A stretch of 64,000 nucleotides of DNA. Origin: Hyphomicrobiaceae bacterium (lineage in GTDB: Bacteria; Pseudomonadota; Alphaproteobacteria; Rhizobiales; Hyphomicrobiaceae). The notes under the pieces are model-generated. The model was not told where the DNA came from. It worked only from the letters and a program-made list of their open reading frames with translations, and did not search any database. Positions 55,659 to 62,602 of this stretch are shown here, piece by piece (position 1 is the first letter of the stretch; each line of letters starts with the position of its first letter). The position numbers were made by a program, and so were the translations under genes. Location of the stretch: positions 1-64,000 of the forward strand of contig JAJFHG010000017.1 of the NCBI GenBank assembly GCA_021775735.1, in the 5' to 3' direction.

Positions 55659-57368
55659 TTAGACCGCACGACTGCGCTGACGGAGCAGCATCATCAAGCC
55701 ACCAAAGATCATCAGAACAAGTCCGAGAAGTCCAATTGATCCACGACGTGTTGGAGCATTGTCCATATCCAGCAATCCTCCACGGCGCTCTTTCACAAGC
55801 TTGGCCACTTGGGCTTTCAGGGCTGCCATGTCGCGTAGGCGGGTATTCTCATCCTGAATACGCGCGTAGCTCTTGATGATCTGCGACCAGCCATCTGTGT
55901 AAGTGTAGCCACCTGGATTGGCGTGCGCCAAACCTTTGTAATGCTTGATCAGGTGGTGTTCCCAAAGTTCAGCAAATTCATACTCAATCTTGGATGGGTT
56001 GTTGCCCTTGGCCCAGAACAATCCGAAGAACTGGCCCGCGCCTTCTTCCTTAATTGGCTTAGGCGGTGTTGGGCGATTGGTTTTCTGACCAATAAGCAAT
56101 CCATCCTTGTGAAGCTGCTCAATCACCTTGCGCGCATCTTGCTCAACTTTCAGACCGTCAATTGTGCCTTTGTCGATATATTCAAGATAGGCGTCTGAGA
56201 AGCTTGCAGAATGACAATTCGAACAGGTTTCCTTCCAGGCGTCCTTACGGTCAGCAAACCATTCGTGATTCAGGTTATCCGCAATTTTTGGCGTTGGATT
56301 GAAGCCCCAGCGCACCTTGCGAACCAAATTGTGAGAAAACTCACCTTTGTATTCCATGTGGCAGAACGCGCAGGTAGGCGCATGCATATTGCCTTTGGTC
56401 ATGGAGTCTTCGAGGCGGGCCTGCCAATTCCATGTGTCACCACGTGTTTGGTAGATCGTGCCGTGTTTGGACAGTAGATAGTTTTCAAATTCATTGTGAT
56501 CGACGCCGTTGTGACAGATGGAGCAAGCTTCAGGCTTGCGCGCTTCAACCGTCGAGAATTCATGGCGCGTATGGCAGGTATCGCACTTGTTCTGATTGAT
56601 ATGGCAGAACGTGCAGCCTTCAGCCACTTCCCGTTGTGACATTGCCGCCCAAACGGCCGTCTCGACATTCGCTTTGTAATCCAGCGCGTGAGATGGACGC
56701 CCCTTCGGCCACTGGTCTTGCGGCCAGGTGATGGTATCGCGCTCAGATTCACGCTCTGCAAACTCTTTCAAGTGGCACTGCCCGCAAGCAGCAGCATCTG
56801 GCAGGCGAAGCTGGGTTTCGTGATTGCCGGTTTGCGAATTGGGTCCGATATGGCAGTCAATACAGCCAACCTCGTTCAAGGTTTCACCATCGCCCAATTT
56901 ACCCATCGAGCGCAGATTGGCTTCAACATCTGTGATGATTTTTTTCTTGTAGGCACGGACATCGCTATCAGGCAAAGCACGCAACTCATCAAGTTTGCCG
57001 TGGTCACTCTTCTTCCATGAATGCACCCAACCTGGCGTAACCGATGTATGGCATTCAACGCACTGCGCGCGGGTTGAATCCCCAACGCCAGCTTGCGGTG
57101 GTTTGTAGAACAAGCTTGGAGCCAAGTACTTGGTAATAGGGATGGGCTCCCACAAATCTGCATGTGAGCCTTTGCCATATCCCTGCTTGGGATCGTAGTA
57201 GCGCTTGGTCAGCGCATCGTAGAGTTCTTTTGGGGATGCGTCTTTGCTGACCTTCAATGCAGTATAGAGTTCATCGGGAACATCCGCTTGCACACCTGTT
57301 GGAACCATGAAAAACGCTATAACAAGAGCCATCAATCCAGAGAGTTGTCTGCTAAGGTTGATTGTCAT
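55659..57368 (-). CDS. haoA: Octaheme hydroxylamine oxidoreductase-type cytochrome c
   Basis: Periplasmic multiheme protein of 569 residues. After the signal peptide (LMALVIAFFMVPTGVQA) there are exactly eight CxxCH sites: CVECH, CIDCH, CGQCH, CTFCH, CDTCH, CSICH, CAFCH, CSNCH. This count and spacing fit HAO. Near residue 475 the stretch AHANPGGYTYTDGW carries tyrosines where oxidative HAOs place the Tyr cross-linked to the P460 heme. A C-terminal helix (GSIGLLGLVLMIFGGLMMLL) plus basic tail anchors it to the membrane. The reaction would be hydroxylamine to NO (or nitrite), but nitrite or NO reduction cannot be excluded. GGGGAAG precedes the ATG. No cytochrome c554 gene follows. Confidence 0.92.
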   Translation of the reverse strand: MTINLSRQLSGLMALVIAFFMVPTGVQADVPDELYTALKVSKDASPKELYDALTKRYYDPKQGYGKGSHADLWEPIPITKYLAPSLFYKPPQAGVGDSTRAQCVECHTSVTPGWVHSWKKSDHGKLDELRALPDSDVRAYKKKIITDVEANLRSMGKLGDGETLNEVGCIDCHIGPNSQTGNHETQLRLPDAAACGQCHLKEFAERESERDTITWPQDQWPKGRPSHALDYKANVETAVWAAMSQREVAEGCTFCHINQNKCDTCHTRHEFSTVEARKPEACSICHNGVDHNEFENYLLSKHGTIYQTRGDTWNWQARLEDSMTKGNMHAPTCAFCHMEYKGEFSHNLVRKVRWGFNPTPKIADNLNHEWFADRKDAWKETCSNCHSASFSDAYLEYIDKGTIDGLKVEQDARKVIEQLHKDGLLIGQKTNRPTPPKPIKEEGAGQFFGLFWAKGNNPSKIEYEFAELWEHHLIKHYKGLAHANPGGYTYTDGWSQIIKSYARIQDENTRLRDMAALKAQVAKLVKERRGGLLDMDNAPTRRGSIGLLGLVLMIFGGLMMLLRQRSRAV

Positions 57369-57639
57369 TGTTTCTTCCCCACCTGCACATCATGCACTGC
57401 CGAATCGTGTGTCAGCGGCGCACGGTTAAATCCGACGTCCTTATTTCTTGGCAGTATTGACAACCAAAATGTAGAGCCAAGACCCATCTTTCCATTGGTG
57501 CCGAGGTGGATGGTGCGCTGCAACCTACATATTCGTTGCCTGAACAGAGGGGGTTTAGAGAGCCAATCTCCACACTATTTATAAGATCTAAAATCAGACC
57601 CACGATGATGAAATTCGATTTGAAAGGCTCGACGCAATA

Positions 57640-58086
57640 TCAAGTCGTTGCAGTGTTCAACCCTAGAGTTTTCTTCCACAGCCGTTTGCGTGGCAATGCA
57701 TCTGACAACACGCGTTTGTCCAGAGAGAGGAAAAATTCTTCAGTTGCCGTGGCAAGAATTGGTGCCAAACCGCAAACTGGGGCAAGTAAGCAATTCGTTG
57801 CGCCCGGCCTCATACATTCCACCAAGCCAGTTTCAGCTTCCGTCAATCTAAGAATGCTGCCAACTGAAATCTCAGATGGTTTCTTTGCACGCCGCATCCC
57901 ACCGCCTCGACCACGGACCGCATAGATATACCCTTCCCGAGACAACAACTGGGCTGCTTTGGCAATATGCTCAGACGACAACCCATACGTCTCGGCAATC
58001 CTCTTACTGGTGACAAATGGTTTGTCTGAAAGCGCAAGCTACATCAAGATCCGCAATGTATAGTCCGAGAATAAACTGATCTGCAT
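57640..58086 (-). pseudogene. nsrR: nsrR (Rrf2-family NO sensor) interrupted by an in-frame amber codon
   Basis: Read from the ATG at 58086, the frame gives MQISLFSDYTLRILM, then a TAG at 58039-58041 (codon 16), then LALSDKPFVTSKRIAETYGL... to the stop at 57640 with no frame change. In known NsrR this position is a Tyr (LRALIYMAS in E. coli), one base from TAG. The rest looks intact: GYIYAVRGRGGGM wing, and the three iron-sulfur cysteines VECMRPGATNCLLAPVCGL. A restart downstream (TTG at 57981) would lose the first helix of the DNA-binding domain. Either a recent pseudogene, a sequencing error, or a suppressed stop. Confidence 0.85.
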
Positions 58087-58140
58087 GTTGGTCCGCTCTA
58101 GCTTTTGAGTTTGGCACTTGACACCAAAGTTAAAGGCCTT

Positions 58141-58194
58141 AGTACGCATTTAAAATGCGTATTAACGCCTTAGTACCCAATTACAAAGCGTATT
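58141..58194. promoter_or_regulatory. Two tandem NsrR-like operators before norY
   Basis: Two 23-bp units begin at 58141 and 58172, a 31-bp offset of about three helical turns. Unit 1 has the core GCATTTAAAATGC, identical to the core of known NsrR sites, with AGTAC and GTATT flanks. Unit 2 keeps the flanks AGTAC and GTATT but a degraded core. They lie between nsrR and norY, just before the ribosome site of norY. Confidence 0.75.
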
Positions 58195-58217
58195 AAGGTT
58201 TGGATTTGGGGGAACAG

Positions 58218-58736
58218 ATGCAGCTCACGGTTCTTGTTGTCACTTTGTTGTTTATGGGCATTATTGCAGCATATTTTATTGCCGCTGTTCAGGCATCTGA
58301 TGCTCCCCAATCTGAAATCAATTTTGATGCGCGCCGGTCACGATTAATTTGGAGCCTTCTTGCATTTGGAGCCGTTGTAACAGTGGCATCCCTCTGGTCG
58401 TGGCCGCACGCAGTGCGCACCACAAGCGATGTCGTAACGGTCAATGCAACAGGATACCAATGGTACTGGGAAATCGACAAAGAAAGCGTACCCGTTGGCA
58501 AGCCTGTCGTCTTCAACGTTCACACCGCAGATGTCACCCACGGCATTGGCATCGTTGATCCCAATGGGCGGCTTTTGGTTCAGACCCAGGCCATGCCCGG
58601 CTACGTCAATAGGGTTGAGCACGTATTCGAAACGGCCGGGTTACACAAAGTGATTTGCCTGGAGTTCTGCGGTATCGGACACCACGACATGGTGAGCGAA
58701 TTTAATGTTGTTTCAAAACAGGTGGTGCGAAGATGA
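58218..58736 (+). CDS. norY: CuA-type subunit II of a heme-copper NO reductase/oxidase (NorY-like)
   Basis: Protein of 172 residues. ATG at 58218 is preferred because GGGGGA lies 5 nt upstream; a TTG at 58200 is in frame. Two N-terminal helices (LTVLVVTLLFMGIIAAYFIAAV; LIWSLLAFGAVVTVASLW) lead to a cupredoxin domain with the full binuclear copper site: H in VTHGIGIVD, then CLEFCGIGHHDM (C-x3-C-x3-H-x2-M). NATGYQWYWEID is the aromatic electron-entry stretch. The gene order norY-norS-senC-orf1 equals that of the sNOR cluster of ammonia oxidisers. Confidence 0.85.
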   Translation: MQLTVLVVTLLFMGIIAAYFIAAVQASDAPQSEINFDARRSRLIWSLLAFGAVVTVASLWSWPHAVRTTSDVVTVNATGYQWYWEIDKESVPVGKPVVFNVHTADVTHGIGIVDPNGRLLVQTQAMPGYVNRVEHVFETAGLHKVICLEFCGIGHHDMVSEFNVVSKQVVRR

Positions 58737-60172
58737 ACGCTGCAATTGAAAAACCAGAATCCTCGGCCGCTAAGCTTACGATGCTCCTTGCTGGCGTCGT
58801 TATTCTATTGATGATGGCCCTTGGGCTTATTATGCGCGCTACGCAGGGGAATCTCATTCAACTCGACCCTGCTCTCTTCTACCAAATCATGACCGCACAC
58901 GGTGCCGGAATGGTCGGCGCTGCTGCACTCACTGGGGCCGCTATTCTGTGGTACTTCGTTGGCCGCTATGTCGAGTTGATTGAAGGAATTTACTGGGCCT
59001 TTCTTGGCCTTTTTCTACTCGGCGTCGTTTTAATCCTCGGCGGCATTTTCATCGGTGGATATGGCGGCGGCTGGACATTCTTATTCCCGTTACCTGCCAT
59101 TTCAGGTGGTGCGTGGACGAGTTCGGCAGCAGCCTCCTTCATTCTTGGCTACATATCAATCGGCGTCGGCTTTCTTTTGTATTACCTGGAAGTTGGCCGC
59201 AAACTGATTTCCAAATACGGTGGCATTTCTGGCGCATTGGCTTGGCCACTCGCATTTGGCAGCGGCAAACCAGAAGACGCACCCCCTCCGACCATTGTTG
59301 CTGCGATGGCAACCACGATTTTCAATACAATCGGCATAGTCGTTGGCGCTGCTGTTCTTATCAGCAGTTTGGTCAATCTTCTTATGCCCGAATTCGCGGT
59401 TAATGCGCTGCTGGCCAAGAATATGACCTATTTCTTTGGCCATGTGTTTATTAATGCCAGCATCTACATGGCTGTGATCGCTGTCTACGAGATCATTCCT
59501 GAATACACAGGCAAACCCTGGAAAACTTCGCGTGCGTTTGCCCTCTCGTGGTCGGCAATTCTGCTGCTTGTCATGATCGTATATCCACATCACTTATTGC
59601 AAGACACTGTAATGCCCGCTTGGGCTTTGGTGATGGGACAGATCATTTCCTACCTCTCTGGCATCCCGCTTCTTGCCGTCACTGCGTTCTCACTGTGCGT
59701 ATATCTGCGTGGCTCAAACATTCGCTGGGATCTTGCGTCTGCACTTCTTGTACTTGGTGTTGCAGGGTGGTCGGTCGGTTCTGCACCAGCTATTATTGAC
59801 GGCATGATTTCAGTCAATAAACTGATGCACAATACGCTATGGGTCCCCGGACATTTCCATATTTACTTGATCCTCGGTGAGGTTGCGATGGCTTTTGGCT
59901 TCATGGCCTGGTTGGTCAAAGACGCACGTGCAACAGGTCTTGCTGGTATGGATCGCGTGGCCTTCTGGCTCTACTTGCTTGGTGGCGCGGGCTTCACCTT
60001 GATGTTTCTCATTTCAGGCGCGCTGTCCATCCCGCGACGTTGGGCGGTTCATGTGCCGGAGTGGTTTCTTCAGGATCGTATTGCCGCTGCGTTTGGAGCG
60101 CTCGTTGTCTTAGCAGCGCTGTTCTTTGTTTCCAACTATGCCAGGGGTCTTGGAAAAAGCAGGTCAAGCTAA
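58733..60172 (+). CDS. norS: Heme-copper catalytic subunit, sNOR-like (NorS)
   Basis: Membrane protein of 479 residues with about 12 helices. Heme/copper ligands are present: TAHGAGMVG (low-spin heme), GHVFINASIYM (CuB His), YPHHLLQD (CuB His pair), LWVPGHFHIYLILGE (heme His). The Tyr that is cross-linked to the first CuB His in oxygen reductases (H-x3-Y) is Asn here (HVFIN). That loss is expected in NO reductases rather than oxidases. It overlaps norY by ATGA. Predicted role: reduction of NO to N2O at the inner membrane with electrons from a periplasmic donor through CuA. O2 reduction is less likely but not excluded. Confidence 0.82.
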   Translation: MNAAIEKPESSAAKLTMLLAGVVILLMMALGLIMRATQGNLIQLDPALFYQIMTAHGAGMVGAAALTGAAILWYFVGRYVELIEGIYWAFLGLFLLGVVLILGGIFIGGYGGGWTFLFPLPAISGGAWTSSAAASFILGYISIGVGFLLYYLEVGRKLISKYGGISGALAWPLAFGSGKPEDAPPPTIVAAMATTIFNTIGIVVGAAVLISSLVNLLMPEFAVNALLAKNMTYFFGHVFINASIYMAVIAVYEIIPEYTGKPWKTSRAFALSWSAILLLVMIVYPHHLLQDTVMPAWALVMGQIISYLSGIPLLAVTAFSLCVYLRGSNIRWDLASALLVLGVAGWSVGSAPAIIDGMISVNKLMHNTLWVPGHFHIYLILGEVAMAFGFMAWLVKDARATGLAGMDRVAFWLYLLGGAGFTLMFLISGALSIPRRWAVHVPEWFLQDRIAAAFGALVVLAALFFVSNYARGLGKSRSS

Positions 60173-60176
60173 AGCC

Positions 60177-60812
60177 ATGAACGCTGCTGTAACCGCGTCC
60201 CTCATCGTCGCCCTTGTCGGGAGTACATGTCTCTGGAACACAACATACGGGCTCCAGGTATTTACTGCCGAGGGCGCACGACGCATTGATGCTTCGCGTG
60301 AAAAGAGATTGGTTCCCAATGTTGCGCTTGAGACCATGACGGGTGCCAGGCTTCAGATCCCATCAGACCTACGCTCAGCGGACCAAAGCCCACCGGACCG
60401 GCGTAAAATTGCGATCCTGGAGTTTATCTATACCTCGTGTCCGACAATCTGCCAGACAGCCGGTGCTGATCTCGCACACCTCGTTGCACAACTAAGAGCT
60501 AAAAACCTGGATCAACACGTCAAAATCCTATCCGTAAGTTTTGATCCACAAAATGATGGGATCAGCGATCTTGCATCCTACGGTGATGCACATGGAGCGG
60601 ATGGTACCATCTGGACCATTGCCCGTCCCCCTCAACGCGATTTGCCAAAGCTACTAGATGCCTATGGGGTTGTTGTTATACCAAATGAATTTGGCGGCTT
60701 TGAACACAACGCAGCGCTGCACGTTGTCGACAGGAAGGGCCGACTTACAGCCATTCTCGACACCAACGACGTCAAGGGTGCAGTCCGTGCAACACGGCAG
60801 GCGCTCGAATGA
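60177..60812 (+). CDS. senC: SCO1/SenC copper chaperone
   Basis: Membrane-anchored thioredoxin-like protein of 211 residues. The start at 60177, 4 bp after norS, gives a short N-terminal anchor (VTASLIVALVGSTCLW). The copper site is IYTSCPTICQTAG (C-x3-C) with the distal His in FEHNAALHVVD. ILSVSFDPQNDG is the conserved strand. It delivers copper to the CuA centre of NorY. It overlaps the following gene by ATGA. Confidence 0.9.
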   Translation: MNAAVTASLIVALVGSTCLWNTTYGLQVFTAEGARRIDASREKRLVPNVALETMTGARLQIPSDLRSADQSPPDRRKIAILEFIYTSCPTICQTAGADLAHLVAQLRAKNLDQHVKILSVSFDPQNDGISDLASYGDAHGADGTIWTIARPPQRDLPKLLDAYGVVVIPNEFGGFEHNAALHVVDRKGRLTAILDTNDVKGAVRATRQALE

Positions 60813-61411
60813 ATGTCACTCATATCCTTGGCGCAGTCATGCTCTGGTTACTGTGCGTGTTGTTTCGCCAGCCGCTTGAAAGCCATCCCATCACCCATGT
60901 GTTGGTTCAACTTCCTGCGCTGGCATGGTGTGGCTGGTTGCTGGCGCGCAATTCTTCGATTGGTCTAAGCGTGGCGAGGCAATCTTGGAACCAAGGAGGC
61001 TTTGCAGCTTTATTGGCGGCGCTGTTTCTTATCATCTTCTGGATGCTACCAAATTCAATCGACGCCGCATTGACGAAACCGAACATGAACGTGTTCAAAT
61101 ATTTGTCTGTTCCGCTTGGCATCGGTGCAGCCGTGGCGACCGGCTGGCCCAGAGCACATCCAATTCTGAAAGGTTTCTTAAAGGCGAACGCTATTTCAAT
61201 GCTCGCCATCCTGGCATTCCTTTACACGCATGCACCTGTGCGCATTTGCAATGCCTATCTCGTCGTTGATCAAGAACAACTTGGATATGGCTTTCTGTAC
61301 ACTGCAATCGGACTTTCCATCCTATGGACTGCGCCGCTGGTTCCACCGCAGCAAGAAAGACGCCTGTCTGATCAACACCGTGCACGCCAAGAGGTTTTTG
61401 ACGCCAAATAA
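60809..61411 (+). CDS. Membrane protein of the sNOR cluster (orf1-like)
   Basis: Protein of 200 residues with about five hydrophobic segments (ILGAVMLWLLCVLF, HVLVQLPALAWCGWLLA, GFAALLAALFLIIFWMLP, YLSVPLGIGAAVATGW, ISMLAILAFLYTH, LYTAIGLSILWTAPLVP). No metal motif besides isolated Cys and His. Fourth gene of norY-norS-senC-orf1, translationally coupled to senC. Unknown function; probably assembly or stability of the oxidoreductase. Confidence 0.72.
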   Translation: MNVTHILGAVMLWLLCVLFRQPLESHPITHVLVQLPALAWCGWLLARNSSIGLSVARQSWNQGGFAALLAALFLIIFWMLPNSIDAALTKPNMNVFKYLSVPLGIGAAVATGWPRAHPILKGFLKANAISMLAILAFLYTHAPVRICNAYLVVDQEQLGYGFLYTAIGLSILWTAPLVPPQQERRLSDQHRARQEVFDAK

Positions 61412-61499
61412 CAATTCTCGAAACTGTAAAATATTTCGCGGACCTAACAAAATCAAAAGCCGATTTGATTGCGCCACATTCTCGGCCGTCAAACCAGCC

Positions 61500-61676
61500 A
61501 TGACAAAATACGATTTTAACAATCCCGAAGATGATCTGTCTTTTACAGTGGAGCGAGAGCTTGCCCGCTTGAAATTGCCACCGCGAAAAAGCAATGCAGA
61601 AACACGGGACCAGGCGGAACAGCGGCGTAAGTTTGTTGCGTGCCAGATTGTGCACGCAATCAAACGGTCAAACTGA
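61500..61676 (+). CDS. Small hypothetical protein
   Basis: A 58-residue frame, MTKYDFNNPEDDLSF..., acidic at the start and basic and Gln/Arg-rich at the end (RDQAEQRRKF). It follows orf1 on the same strand but lacks a clear ribosome site. The composition looks coding-like; no family recognised. Confidence 0.35.
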   Translation: MTKYDFNNPEDDLSFTVERELARLKLPPRKSNAETRDQAEQRRKFVACQIVHAIKRSN

Positions 61677-61726
61677 CCCAGACTGAGGGGGCTTTACAAA
61701 GTATTGGCGTCTGCTGCCATCAAGGC

Positions 61727-61996
61727 CTATTTGCAAGCGATCCGGCGAGCCGTACAGGTCGTCAAGACACCTACATACTTGCACTTGACGCTGACGCTGC
61801 CACGACCTTTTCTACCGGAAAAGGCAATAGACTGATAAAGGCCTTCTTTTGCAATCGCTGTTGAGACTTCTTTTGTAACGGCCGTAGCGTTCACCCCGAC
61901 TCTTGCGCAGTGCGATCCAGCGTTAACTGCCGTAGCGCTACAGAAAATGCCTGTAGAAAATACAACAAAAAAAGCAAATAACTTGTCGATCGTCAT
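61727..61996 (-). CDS. Small secreted protein with four cysteines
   Basis: An 89-residue frame starting at an ATG with GGGGGA about 7 nt upstream. Signal peptide MTIDKLFAFFVVFSTGIFCSATAVNAG. The mature part of about 62 residues is basic and has four Cys (GSHC, VKCKY, TTC, IACK), likely two disulfides. Function unknown. It is the last gene before the right-hand island repeat. Confidence 0.6.
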   Translation of the reverse strand: MTIDKLFAFFVVFSTGIFCSATAVNAGSHCARVGVNATAVTKEVSTAIAKEGLYQSIAFSGRKGRGSVSVKCKYVGVLTTCTARRIACK

Positions 61997-62249
61997 CGTA
62001 CTATCCCCCAAAATTGCGTTCTACAGCAAAAGTATAGGACAGCGAGTGTCTGGTCAAAAGCTAAAATCTAAATTGTTATGGTTGGTGTGCAAAGTTTGAT
62101 TGCAGAAGTTTGCACTCAACTCCCGCAAATTCCACGCACGCACGTCATCATATATGACACGTCACGCCTAAGACGTTGAAATTATGTACCTATCCTTTGA
62201 ACGGTGTGCTCCAGTCTCCCTGACTACAACGACGTGGGTCGCGTAGCGT

Positions 62250-62358
62250 TGGACGAATTTGGCGCAAAGCCTCTGCCAACCATGATCGGTCCGTCTCACT
62301 TGCTGAGCTTTTGCGCACCGAGATTGCAAAACTTTTTTCTGACTTTGCGATTTTATAA
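62250..62358 (+). pseudogene. 3' fragment of an oxyR-like gene
   Basis: In frame with the original gene it encodes WRKASANHDRSVSLAELLRT and on to FSDFAIL and a TAA at 62356-62358. Against the intact copy (11253-11361) it has two synonymous and three amino-acid changes in the core, so it seems to come from a working gene of a related lineage and not from decay in place. The 5' nine tenths are missing. Confidence 0.8.
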
Positions 62359-62373
62359 GCAGCCGGATTTCAT

Positions 62374-62418
62374 TGGTGAGCCCGGAAGGGATCGAACCTT
62401 CGACCCTCTGATTAAAAG
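62374..62418 (-). other. tRNA-Lys(TTT) 3' half (attachment site)
   Basis: The minus strand reads CTTTTAATC (anticodon TTT), a well-formed variable and T-arm region (GGTTCGATCCC), the acceptor 3' strand CCGGGCTC and an encoded A-CCA. The 5' half is replaced by element DNA. The complete tRNA-Lys is expected at the far end of the element beyond the window. Confidence 0.82.
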
Positions 62419-62602
62419 TCTGTTCTCTTTTCTCCTGCATTCTTAATGTTTATCGATGTATGCACGCAGACTTTTGTTATCTCCCAACGGGTTATTCGTT
62501 TCTGGCTGGTTAATACCAAGTCCCACAAAGACCCCATGAGAACCGCACAGTCTGTGTCATCGCCGCGCCCCATACGCGCCCCAGAAATGAACAGGCTTTC
62601 CG

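Larger units (their letters stand above)
62250..62418. repeat. Right copy of the 169-bp island-flanking direct repeat
   Basis: Gap-free match to 11253-11421 with 13 mismatches. It holds the oxyR 3' end and the better preserved tRNA-Lys 3' half. The identity ends at the tRNA anticodon-loop position, where the second element with its integrase begins. The remainder of 61997-62602 shows no gene; an inverted copy of the anticodon-stem sequence (CAGACTTTT, 62467-62475) lies in the new element. Confidence 0.85.

Noticed and set aside
58218-60172. Ordinary cytochrome c oxidase subunits II and I
   Set aside because: The cross-linked Tyr of oxygen reductases is replaced by Asn and the gene order is that of sNOR clusters; an NO reductase role is the better reading.
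62374-62418. A functional tRNA-Lys gene
   Set aside because: Only the part from the anticodon to the CCA end is present; no D-arm or 5' acceptor strand is found to the right.
62168-62440. Open frame on the minus strand across the right repeat
   Set aside because: It runs through the tRNA-Lys remnant and antisense to the oxyR fragment; no signal of coding.
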